Shown: positions 6,685-12,460 of the stretch, piece after piece | Position numbering within the stretch: position 1 is the first letter of the stretch | Layout of the letters: every line of letters starts with the position of its first letter | From: an uncultured Bacteroidales bacterium | GTDB taxonomy: Bacteria; Bacteroidota; Bacteroidia; Bacteroidales; UBA932 | Length of the DNA stretch: 12,460 nucleotides | Assembly (NCBI GenBank): GCA_934678915.1 | Contig: CAKUSF010000058.1 | Coordinates: 1-12,460, forward strand | Reading direction: 5' to 3' | Notes under the pieces: model-generated | Told to the model about the DNA's origin: nothing | Database searches by the model: none | Seen by the model: the letters and a program-made list of their open reading frames with translations, nothing else | Translations under genes and position numbers: made by a program

Positions 6685-7629
6685 TTACCTCCTTTTTAAA
6701 AGAATTGCCAGAATAATCGGGATGCCGATGAGTGCCATCGTGCTTCCTATTGGCAATGGTGCAGGGAATACATTAGAGAGGATGTCTGCCGTGAGTGCCA
6801 GCCCTGCTCCAGTAAGCATCACAGCGGGGATGACCGTTGAATGAACGGAGGTTCCCAAAAAGCCTCTTGCAATGTGTGGGGCCACAATCCCGACAAATCC
6901 TAGTGGCCCGCAGAAGGCTGTGACTGAACCAGCCATCAAGCAGCTGCTGATCATCGCGGTACTCCTGATTCTGGAAATGTTTGCACCGGCCAGACGGGCA
7001 TATTCATTACCGAAAAGCGCGATGTCAAGCCCTTTATTATTAATAAATGTAAGTAATGTTCCTATTGCCAACGAGCCGGCTATCACCACAATTTCAGCTG
7101 GACGGCATCCTGAGAAACTTCCCGCTGACCAACTGTAGAAAACTTTCAGACTTTCAGCGTTGGCGGAATATTCAAGAATGGAAGTGATGGCACTGAATAT
7201 GAATCCAAGCATTACCCCGAAGATTAGCAAGATTGTGGTACTCTGGACTTTGGATGACACAGTAACGACCAATAAAGAGGTTAGCAGGGCTCCGAGAAAT
7301 GCAGCTGCTGCTACCGTGAATCCTGACAATGCGATAGGAAGCGATGAGCCGATGAGAAGAGTCACTATAGCTGCTCCTGTACCAGCCCCAGCACTCACGC
7401 CCATGATGTGCGGGTCGGCCAACGGATTGCGAAAAACACTTTGCATCTGCAACCCCGCAAGGGAGAGGCCTGCTCCTGCAAAAACAGCGGCCAACATCCT
7501 TGGAAGCCTCAGTTTTATGAATATGCTAGAGTCCATCCCACTCAGCCCCACACCTCCTGTGAGCAGGTCTGCCCCCGCAAGTAGCAAAGTGGTAAACAAA
7601 AGCAGGAATATTTTTGAGCCCCTCTTCAT
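6685..7629 (-). CDS. FecCD/BtuC-family ABC permease
   Basis: A 314-residue polytopic inner-membrane permease. Family landmarks are RLPRMLAAVFAGAGLSLAGL (41-60), MQSVFRNPLADPHIMGVSAG (62-81), GNEYARLAG (207-215), and GPLGFVGIVAPHIAR (241-255), the loop that contacts the ATPase. It ends with PLPIGSTMALIGIPI (291-305) and a basic LLKRR tail. About nine to ten hydrophobic segments are visible, as expected for BtuC-like proteins, which import siderophores, haem or vitamin B12. It is somewhat shorter than the usual 330-350 residues because the N-terminus is compact. The gene starts 93 bp from the divergent peptidase gene; that gap is too short for a cobalamin riboswitch and I see no Fur-like site in it. 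The ATPase gene follows after 2 bp. The periplasmic binding protein and outer-membrane receptor must lie elsewhere. Confidence 0.93.
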   Translation of the reverse strand: MKRGSKIFLLLFTTLLLAGADLLTGGVGLSGMDSSIFIKLRLPRMLAAVFAGAGLSLAGLQMQSVFRNPLADPHIMGVSAGAGTGAAIVTLLIGSSLPIALSGFTVAAAAFLGALLTSLLVVTVSSKVQSTTILLIFGVMLGFIFSAITSILEYSANAESLKVFYSWSAGSFSGCRPAEIVVIAGSLAIGTLLTFINNKGLDIALFGNEYARLAGANISRIRSTAMISSCLMAGSVTAFCGPLGFVGIVAPHIARGFLGTSVHSTVIPAVMLTGAGLALTADILSNVFPAPLPIGSTMALIGIPIILAILLKRR

Positions 7630-7722
7630 TTTGATACATACTTACTGAAGCGATTGAACATCTTCTTGCAATCTTTCGGCTTTTCCGAAAATTTCTTTAA
7701 ATTTACACCAAATCTTTGAATT

Positions 7723-9117
7723 ATGAACAAAAAGACTCTTATCCTTGCTGCATCGCTTCTGGTTATGTCAGGGGCCGTAGCGTCAGCTCAGAAACAGGAC
7801 AAAAATGGAGGCATCTCCGCAGAGATGCTGACCGAAATTCGTAAAGGCTATGAGGGCACAGCTTCTGACAAAGCAATTAAAAATGCCCTTAACGCTGCAT
7901 CTATTAATGTTTTGGCAGCTAATTCCGAGAACATTGCTATGATTGACACCCATTTTTCTGATGAGGTGAAGACAAAAGGCCGAACCAATCAGAAGTCGTC
8001 TGGGCGTTGTTGGTTGTTTTCCGGTCTGAATGTGCTCAGAGCCAAGATGATAGAAAAATACGATTTGGGTGCTTTTACCTTTTCTCAGAATTATGTGTTC
8101 TTCTACGACCAGTTGGAAAAGGCTAATCTCTTTCTTCAGGGAGTGATTGACACTAAGGACAAGAGTTTTGATGACCGCAAGGTGGACTGGCTCTTCCGTA
8201 ATCCGATTGGAGACGGTGGACAATTCACAGGAGTCTCCAATCTTATCATGAAGTACGGTGTGGTTCCGTCTGACGTCATGCCTGAGACTTTCTGCTCCAA
8301 CAGCACTTCCCAGATGCGTACTCAGATCGCGACAAAACTTCGCGAAGACGGCTTGAAATTGCGTGACGCTTCTGTCAAGGACTGCCCTGCATTAAAGACT
8401 GAGATGCTTAAAGAAATCTACAGAATGCTGGTTCTCTGCCTTGGAGACCCCCCGGTAGAGTTTGAGTGGACTCGTTACGACTCAAAGGGTAACTTTGTCA
8501 GCACCAAAACTTACACGCCAAAATCTTTCTATGATGAATATGTTGGCGCGGATCTGGAGAACAACTACATCATGGTCATGAACGACCCAACCCGTGAGTA
8601 TGGCAAGGTCTATGAAATTGATTATGACCGTCATGTCTATGACGGACAAAACTGGCTCTACATCAATCTTCCAGTCGAAAGGATCAAGGAGATGGCGATT
8701 GCTTCCATCAAGGACAACACTGCGATGTACTTCTCCTGTGATGTAGGCAAATTCTCTGACCGTCAGAAAGGCACCTTGGATCTAAGAAACTATGACTATG
8801 CATCCCTGTTCGGAACAACATTCCCGATGGACAAGCGTCAGAGAGTGCAAACCCATGCCAGTGGTTCGTCCCATGCGATGACCCTCATAGCTGTGGACAT
8901 CAAGGATGGCAAGCCGGTCAAGTGGATGGTAGAGAACAGTTGGGGTGCTGATTCCGGCTACAAAGGCAACCTCATCATGACAGACGAGTGGTTTGACAAC
9001 TACATGTTCCGTCTCGTTGTCGAGAAGAAGTACGTCCCTGCTGATGTCTTGAATATGCTCAATCAGAAACCGACCCTTCTTCCGGCTTGGGATCCGATGT
9101 TCCTCCCGGAAGAATAA
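7723..9117 (+). CDS. Exported C1-family aminopeptidase (PepC / bleomycin hydrolase family)
   Basis: A 464-residue papain-fold cysteine peptidase of the aminopeptidase C/bleomycin hydrolase family, which trims N-terminal residues from peptides. The catalytic set is visible: oxyanion Gln90 and nucleophile Cys96 in NQKSSGRCWLFSGLN, His384 in GSSHAMTL, and Asn405 in VENSWG. The family C-terminus (WFDNYMFRLVVEKKYVP, then a Trp-Asp-Pro-Met tail) is present. Unlike cytosolic PepC, it begins with a signal peptide: Lys-Lys, a hydrophobic core LILAASLLVMSGAVA, and a likely cut after ASA before QKQD, so a periplasmic or secreted role is expected. The lone promoter-like AATCTTTG at 7711-7718 is only 4 bp before the ATG and would make a leaderless transcript, so the true promoter is uncertain. 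No Shine-Dalgarno sequence is seen. It converges on the gpsA-like gene, with a stem-loop between. Confidence 0.93.
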   Translation: MNKKTLILAASLLVMSGAVASAQKQDKNGGISAEMLTEIRKGYEGTASDKAIKNALNAASINVLAANSENIAMIDTHFSDEVKTKGRTNQKSSGRCWLFSGLNVLRAKMIEKYDLGAFTFSQNYVFFYDQLEKANLFLQGVIDTKDKSFDDRKVDWLFRNPIGDGGQFTGVSNLIMKYGVVPSDVMPETFCSNSTSQMRTQIATKLREDGLKLRDASVKDCPALKTEMLKEIYRMLVLCLGDPPVEFEWTRYDSKGNFVSTKTYTPKSFYDEYVGADLENNYIMVMNDPTREYGKVYEIDYDRHVYDGQNWLYINLPVERIKEMAIASIKDNTAMYFSCDVGKFSDRQKGTLDLRNYDYASLFGTTFPMDKRQRVQTHASGSSHAMTLIAVDIKDGKPVKWMVENSWGADSGYKGNLIMTDEWFDNYMFRLVVEKKYVPADVLNMLNQKPTLLPAWDPMFLPEE

Positions 9118-9143
9118 CGCAGTTGTTTTTCTCTGGATTTTGT

Positions 9144-9220
9144 GTCGCTTCGACAGGTTCAGCGACCGAGTGAGTTGCCTATTGAACCATACTTTTGGTC
9201 ACTGAGTCCATCGAAGCGAT
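9144..9220. repeat. REP-like inverted pair, locus 2
   Basis: The unit at 9144-9167 is identical to 2010-2033 except for one base. Its inverted partner at 9197-9220 (GGTCACTGAGTCCATCGAAG then CGAT) matches at 18 of 24 positions; the spacer is 29 bp. It lies between two convergent genes, the usual location for such elements, just past the peptidase stop codon. Confidence 0.72.
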
Positions 9221-9238
9221 GTGTCAGAATCAGCAATC

Positions 9239-9303
9239 CAATAAAAAATCTAATTCCTGAATTTTGGTCCACCGTGCAAAATTCAGGAATTAGATTTTTA
9301 TTG
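9239..9303. terminator. Bidirectional stem-loop terminator between convergent genes
   Basis: A perfect 23-bp inverted repeat (9244-9266 and 9277-9299) encloses a 10-nt loop, GTCCACCGTG. After a one-base bulge the pairing extends by CAAT/ATTG. Both strands end the 3' arm in a T run preceded by a long stem, so it can stop transcription from the peptidase gene (plus) and the dehydrogenase gene (minus). The AT-rich stem is longer than a typical terminator, so it may be a captured palindromic repeat serving as one. Confidence 0.68.
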
Positions 9304-9324
9304 ACCAATCTTAATCTGGCCGAA

Positions 9325-10377
9325 TTATTTCGTGTTGTCAAACGTAAACGCGTCCCAAGGAAGCTCCGCATCCTTCCCATTGTCAAGCACATCATTGACA
9401 TGTGTCATGAGTGGGAACTGCGCCAGATCCACCATGCCAAGCTCAGCCTTACGATAGATAGCCTTTGCCACGCGACGTGCCACAACCAAAGATTCGAGTG
9501 TCACCCCCGCAAGGATATTTAGTGCCTCCTCGTAAGTTTTGCCTTCGCCAAGCAGGATACCGATTTTCCGAGTCCTTCCTCCATACACGGTGACGTAAAG
9601 ATCACCGATGCCCAAAACCGTGCTATCCTCATCGGCTCCCTGAAGTCTTAGAAGTTTGGTCATCTCCTTTGTAGCCTGATAGAACGCTCCTGCCTGCGAA
9701 TTGTAGTGGAGCCCGGCATCGGCACCGTGCTGCCTTTTTACAAGCCCGATTGTGAGTGCGATTCCCAGGGCGTAGGCGTTCTTTAGTGCCACTGCACTTT
9801 CGAGTCCGATTACATCATTGGTCGTGGAGATGTGATAGTAGGATGTCTGCATGGCCTCCTTCATCATCTTGATGACAGCCGTGTCTTTGCCACAGAACGC
9901 AACTTCGGTCTGATCATGGAAAACAAGTTCGTAGGATGTGCATGGGCCACCGATGGCGTTGACTTCTCTGCGTATTCCTTTTTTGAGAAGTTCGGTTTCC
10001 CAATAGGCCGGGTAGGAGATCAATGTGCCATCCTCAAGGTTGATGAGACCTTTTGTCACGGAAAGCACTGGCATTGCAGGATCCAGATAAGTCAGAACCT
10101 CATTCAGAAACCAATCAACGCCAAAAGAAGAGACTCCACCAATGACGAAGTCCGCTCCCTTCACGGCCTCCTGCCAATCCTCGAATTGGTAATATTCAAC
10201 CCCGTTTGGGAAAGGTCTGTCAAATTTTGGATGTTTGCCAGAACGCTTGCATTCCTCTATTATCTCTCTGTCAAGCGGAGTGCCGACGAGTCTCACTTCA
10301 TTGCCATTTTCAAACGCTGGGAACGCGAGGGCTGAGCCCATCATGCCCGAACCGATGATTGTGATTTTTCTTTTCAT
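9325..10377 (-). CDS. Glycerol-3-phosphate dehydrogenase (GpsA) family oxidoreductase
   Basis: A 350-residue NAD(P)-dependent dehydrogenase of the GpsA fold; the classic enzyme interconverts dihydroxyacetone phosphate and sn-glycerol 3-phosphate for phospholipid synthesis. The N-terminal Rossmann motif is IIGSGMMGSALA (7-18). SVTKGL (106-111) and ALKNAYALG (197-205, catalytic-type Lys199) match the family, as does GIGDLYVT (256-263). Several substrate-side motifs are divergent: GPCTSYELVF (144-153) replaces the common GPSFAxE, and GGRTRKIG (266-273) replaces the SRNxxxG type. It may be a paralogue with altered substrate rather than the housekeeping GpsA, so I give no symbol. It has a minus-strand -7 box at 10401-10408 and ends 22 bp from the stem-loop shared with the convergent peptidase gene. 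It is divergent from sdaA, with 86 bp between. Confidence 0.85.
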   Translation of the reverse strand: MKRKITIIGSGMMGSALAFPAFENGNEVRLVGTPLDREIIEECKRSGKHPKFDRPFPNGVEYYQFEDWQEAVKGADFVIGGVSSFGVDWFLNEVLTYLDPAMPVLSVTKGLINLEDGTLISYPAYWETELLKKGIRREVNAIGGPCTSYELVFHDQTEVAFCGKDTAVIKMMKEAMQTSYYHISTTNDVIGLESAVALKNAYALGIALTIGLVKRQHGADAGLHYNSQAGAFYQATKEMTKLLRLQGADEDSTVLGIGDLYVTVYGGRTRKIGILLGEGKTYEEALNILAGVTLESLVVARRVAKAIYRKAELGMVDLAQFPLMTHVNDVLDNGKDAELPWDAFTFDNTK

Positions 10378-10400
10378 TTCCTAAAACCATTAATGAATGA

Positions 10401-10433
10401 CAAAAATAGCATTTTCTTAAGGAATATCGTAAA
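10401..10433 (-). promoter_or_regulatory. Promoter for the GpsA-family gene
   Basis: On the minus strand TATTTTTG (10408-10401) exactly fits the -7 consensus TAnnTTTG. TTTA (10433-10430), 21 bp upstream, is a 3-of-4 match to the -33 TTTG. Predicted transcription begins close to 10394, leaving a leader of under 20 nt. The divergent sdaA promoter must share this 86-bp gap; its best candidate, TAAATTAG at 10430-10437, is weak and lacks a spaced -33 box. Confidence 0.45.
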
Positions 10434-10463
10434 TTAGCAGCCTAAATATAACGAACGAAAATT

Positions 10464-11684
10464 ATGAAATCCCTTAGAGAACTTTACAAAATAGGCAAAG
10501 GCCCTTCCAGCAGTCACACCATGGGACCGAACAAGGCGGCAAAAAACTTTGCTGAGAGACATTGGGATGCAAGGGCTTTTGAAGTGACACTTTACGGTAG
10601 TCTGGCAGCGACTGGAAAAGGCCACATGACCGATGTGGCGATAACTGAAGTTCTGGAGCGAATCGCCCCGGTCACAATCGTGTGGAAGCCTGAGATATTC
10701 CTACCTTTCCATCCTAATGGGATGTGTTTCAGGTCATTTGACTCCGATGGCCGCCAGACTGATGAATGGACTGTCTATAGTGTCGGTGGAGGCGCGTTAT
10801 CTGAAGGCAAACCGGATGACCGCTTTTCTACACCGGATGTCTATGAGATGAATCATCTTTCAGAAATCCAAAAGTGGTGTGAGGACAAAGGACGCAACTA
10901 TTGGGAATATGTTGATCTTTGTGAAGGGCCAGACATCTGGGATTACCTTCAAGAAGTGTGGGAAGCCATGAAGGCTTCGGTAGAAAGAGGAATAGATCAC
11001 GAAGGGGTTCTCCCCGGCCCTCTGAACTTACCACGTAAGGCACCTACTTATTATGTCAAGGCCACTGGCTACAAACAGACTCTCCAGACAAGAGGCCTTG
11101 TCTATGCCTATGCTCTTGCAGTGAGTGAGGAGAATGCCTCAGGTGGTGTCATCGTGACTGCTCCGACATGCGGTTCGAGCGGAGTCATGCCAGGAGTTCT
11201 TTATCATCTTGCCAAAGGACACGACTTCAAGGACATACGCGTCCTTCATGCACTTGCCACAGCTGGTGTCATTGGCAACATCGTCAAGCAGAACGCATCG
11301 ATTTCTGGAGCAGAGGTTGGCTGTCAAGGAGAGGTAGGAGTTGCATGCGCGATGGCTTCTGCGGCAGCATGCCAACTTTTCGGTGGCAGTCCATCACAGA
11401 TTGAATATGCAGCTGAGATGGGCTTGGAGCATCATTTAGGCATGACATGCGACCCAATCTGTGGCCTTGTTCAGATTCCTTGCATCGAGAGAAATGCATT
11501 TGCAGCCACTAGAGCCTTGGATTCGAATCTGTATGCTGCCTTTTCTGACGGTAAGCATCGTGTTTCTTTCGATCATGTCGTTGAGGTTATGAAGCAGACC
11601 GGCAACGATCTCCCATCTTTGTACAAGGAAACCAGTGCTGGAGGCCTTGCCAAGAATTTCAAGGATTCAAAAAAGCTATTTTAA
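10464..11684 (+). CDS. sdaA: L-serine ammonia-lyase (iron-sulfur L-serine dehydratase)
   Basis: The enzyme deaminates L-serine to pyruvate and ammonia using an oxygen-sensitive [4Fe-4S] cluster. This is the single-chain form: a beta domain (about 1-160) starting with the signature GPSSSHTMGP (13-22), then an alpha domain (about 190-406) with TAPTCGSSGVMPG (232-244). Cluster-ligand cysteines are Cys287 (VGCQGE), Cys329 (MTCDP) and Cys340 (IPCIERN). Their spacing of 42 and 11 residues matches the three cluster ligands I recall for the Legionella enzyme. Other conserved parts are SGAEVGCQGEVGVACAMA and EHHLGMTCDPICGLVQIPC. At 406 residues it is shorter than E. coli SdaA (about 454), mostly in the beta domain. 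The start ATG has no Shine-Dalgarno sequence. The first hsp20 operator site begins 10 bp after its stop. Confidence 0.96.
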   Translation: MKSLRELYKIGKGPSSSHTMGPNKAAKNFAERHWDARAFEVTLYGSLAATGKGHMTDVAITEVLERIAPVTIVWKPEIFLPFHPNGMCFRSFDSDGRQTDEWTVYSVGGGALSEGKPDDRFSTPDVYEMNHLSEIQKWCEDKGRNYWEYVDLCEGPDIWDYLQEVWEAMKASVERGIDHEGVLPGPLNLPRKAPTYYVKATGYKQTLQTRGLVYAYALAVSEENASGGVIVTAPTCGSSGVMPGVLYHLAKGHDFKDIRVLHALATAGVIGNIVKQNASISGAEVGCQGEVGVACAMASAAACQLFGGSPSQIEYAAEMGLEHHLGMTCDPICGLVQIPCIERNAFAATRALDSNLYAAFSDGKHRVSFDHVVEVMKQTGNDLPSLYKETSAGGLAKNFKDSKKLF

Positions 11685-11693
11685 GCATAATTC

Positions 11694-11746
11694 GACATTT
11701 TGACAGTTAAAGGCGACATTTTGTCACGACAAAGTGACAATTTGTC
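11694..11746. promoter_or_regulatory. Triple operator array upstream of hsp20
   Basis: Three inverted-repeat sites of the form GACA-N3-TGTC lie at 11694-11704 (GACATTTTGAC, one half-site mismatch), 11715-11725 (GACATTTTGTC) and 11736-11746 (GACAATTTGTC). The starts are exactly 21 bp apart, two helical turns, so all three face the same side of the DNA. Sites 2 and 3 together form a larger perfect dyad, CGACA-N3-TGTCAC-N6-GTGACA-N3-TGTCG (11714-11747). This strongly suggests cooperative binding of a dimeric regulator. The regulator is not identified. Confidence 0.7.
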
Positions 11747-11756
11747 GTCTTTTTGA

Positions 11757-11788
11757 TATATTTGAAGCATCGGCACAGCGATTGATTT
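11757..11788 (+). promoter_or_regulatory. hsp20 promoter region, two candidate elements
   Basis: TATATTTG at 11757-11764 is an exact Bacteroidetes -7 box (TAnnTTTG), but no TTTG lies at the -33 position; operator site 3 occupies it. Immediately downstream, CGGCACAGCGATTGAT (11771-11786) resembles a sigma-54 -24/-12 element (TGGCAC-N5-TTGC), although the conserved -12 GC reads GA. A primary-sigma promoter with activator help is the simpler reading; a sigma-54 promoter with the sites as upstream activator sequences is the alternative. Confidence 0.5.
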
Positions 11789-11798
11789 AAGGTAAGAC

Positions 11799-11820
11799 GT
11801 CTCGTTCGAAAGAACGGGAT
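11799..11820 (+). promoter_or_regulatory. 5'-UTR hairpin with GAAA tetraloop
   Basis: GTCTCGTTC (11799-11807) and GAACGGGAT (11812-11820) can form a 9-bp stem, including two G-U pairs, closed by the stable tetraloop GAAA. It lies in the predicted hsp20 leader about 40 nt before the start codon and is followed by an A-rich unpaired stretch. It could protect the 5' end of the mRNA. Confidence 0.5.
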
Positions 11821-11861
11821 GAAGAAAAGAAATAAAAAACAAAAAAATAGGAGATTTAATT

Positions 11862-12299
11862 ATGTTACCAGTATCAAAAAAGTACAACAATCAGAATTGG
11901 TTGCCAAACATGTTCAATGATTTCTTTGACAATGATTGGATGGTCAGAACTAATGCGACCGCTCCTGCAATCAACGTATTAGAAAATGAAAAAAGCTACG
12001 ACATTGAGCTCGCAGCACCTGGCATGACCAAGGATGACTTCAAGGTTAGCCTTGACGACAATGGTGATCTTGTTATCAACATGGAAAAGAAAGAAGAGAA
12101 CAATGAAGAAAAGAAGCACGGTCATTATCTGAGGCGTGAGTTCTCATATTCAAAGTTCCAGCAGACTATGCTTCTTCCTGATGATGTTGAAAAAGAGAAG
12201 ATTAGCGCTTCCGTAGTCAATGGTGTCCTCAAGGTTAACATCCCTAAGGTCCAGAAACAGGAAACTGCACCTGCAAAAAAAATCATAGAAATTCAGTAA
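11862..12299 (+). CDS. Hsp20 / alpha-crystallin family small heat-shock protein
   Basis: A 145-residue ATP-independent chaperone that holds unfolding proteins in solution for later refolding. A short aromatic N-terminal arm (WLPNMFNDFFDNDW, 13-26) precedes the alpha-crystallin domain (about 34-130). Visible landmarks are ELAAPGMTKDDFKVSL, LRREFSYSKFQQTMLLPDDV and NGVLKVNIPK. The C-terminal tail carries the IxI motif IEI (142-144), used to bind neighbouring subunits in the oligomer. The start is firm: AGGAG (11849-11853) lies 8 nt before the ATG, the best ribosome-binding site on the plus strand here. Upstream lie a three-site operator array, a two-way promoter region and a leader hairpin, so the gene is probably tightly and strongly induced. 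No terminator is seen before the tRNA promoter, which begins 6 bp after the stop. Confidence 0.96.
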   Translation: MLPVSKKYNNQNWLPNMFNDFFDNDWMVRTNATAPAINVLENEKSYDIELAAPGMTKDDFKVSLDDNGDLVINMEKKEENNEEKKHGHYLRREFSYSKFQQTMLLPDDVEKEKISASVVNGVLKVNIPKVQKQETAPAKKIIEIQ

Positions 12300-12304
12300 A
12301 AAAG

Positions 12305-12335
12305 TTTGCAGGTTAAAGAAAAATGCCTATCTTTG
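12305..12335 (+). promoter_or_regulatory. tRNA-Asp promoter, Bacteroidetes -33/-7 type
   Basis: TTTG at 12305-12308, a 19-bp spacer and TATCTTTG at 12328-12335 match the consensus exactly, and use the same -7 sequence and spacing as the polA promoter. Transcription should start near 12342, about 42 nt before the mature tRNA. The -33 box starts 6 bp after the hsp20 stop codon. Confidence 0.8.
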
Positions 12336-12383
12336 CATCCGCGTTCAGGAAAACAACTAGAAACAACGGATGCAAAGTCGCAA

Positions 12384-12457
12384 GGTGCGGTAGTTCAGCT
12401 GGTTAGAATGCCGGCCTGTCACGCCGGAGGTCGAGGGTTCGAGTCCCTTCCGCACCG
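12384..12457 (+). tRNA. tRNA-Asp (anticodon GTC)
   Basis: A complete 74-nt cloverleaf: acceptor arms GGTGCGG (12384-12390) and CCGCACC (12450-12456), discriminator G12457, anticodon stem CCGGC/GCCGG (12411-12415 and 12423-12427) around loop CTGTCAC. The anticodon GTC is at 12418-12420. The T-arm carries GGTTCGAGTCC. The 3' CCA is not encoded (CAG follows), so it must be added after transcription. Further tRNAs of the same transcript may lie past the window edge. Confidence 0.96.
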
Positions 12458-12460
12458 CAG

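Noticed and set aside
6153..6716. 187-codon plus-strand frame across the ATPase gene
   Set aside because: It is antisense to a protein with intact Walker motifs and has no domain of its own.
7160..7648. 162-codon plus-strand frame across the permease gene
   Set aside because: It is a mirror of the hydrophobic permease coding sequence, giving a low-complexity Pro/Ala/Thr product.
7630..7722. Possible cobalamin riboswitch in front of the permease
   Set aside because: The gap is only 93 bp and shows no B12-box-like sequence; a cobalamin riboswitch needs about 200 nt.
9142..9522. 126-codon plus-strand frame after the peptidase
   Set aside because: It is built from the REP-like pair, the stem-loop and the antisense of the GpsA-family gene.
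11799..11820. RNA thermometer controlling hsp20 translation
   Set aside because: The hairpin ends about 28 nt before AGGAG and cannot mask the ribosome-binding site as drawn.

Overview
The window looks like a chromosomal segment of a Bacteroidetes bacterium, most likely order Bacteroidales. The clearest sign is the promoter type: exact copies of the Bacteroidetes -33/-7 form (TTTG, 19 bp, TAnnTTTG) stand in front of polA and the tRNA gene, and most genes lack strong Shine-Dalgarno sequences. Gene content agrees: a FecCD/BtuC-type permease with its ATPase, an exported C1 aminopeptidase, a single-chain iron-sulfur L-serine dehydratase, and a RyR-domain protein beside a membrane protein. The genus cannot be fixed from the sequence alone.

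Layout. Positions 1-828 (minus) carry the N-terminal 127 codons of a three-helix membrane protein running off the left edge, preceded by a small RyR-domain gene; they look like one transcription unit. Positions 829-1511 have no convincing gene but contain a 79-nt imperfect palindrome and diverged repeats. Positions 1512-1951 (plus) look like a small frameshifted gene, followed by an inverted pair of REP-like repeats (1969-2033). Positions 2043-5993 (minus) are a tight overlapping operon polA > ECF sigma factor > rsmG, with a promoter at 6048-6078. Upstream on the same strand are a FecCD permease and its ATPase (7629-6080), with no substrate-binding protein in the window. Reading rightward from 7723 is an exported C1 peptidase. 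It converges with a GpsA-family dehydrogenase (10377-9325) across a second REP-like pair and a near-perfect 23-bp stem-loop. Divergent from the dehydrogenase is sdaA (L-serine ammonia-lyase), then a small heat-shock gene hsp20, then tRNA-Asp at the right edge.

How the genes work together. Most of the window is housekeeping: DNA repair and replication (polA), transcription (sigma), ribosome modification (rsmG), metal or cofactor uptake, peptide and serine breakdown, protein quality control and translation. The least routine parts are the hsp20 control region and the RyR/membrane-protein pair. The hsp20 region has three GACA-N3-TGTC-type sites spaced exactly 21 bp apart, next to an exact TAnnTTTG -7 box and a weaker sigma-54-like element. 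No new multi-gene defence or biosynthetic system is demonstrated here.
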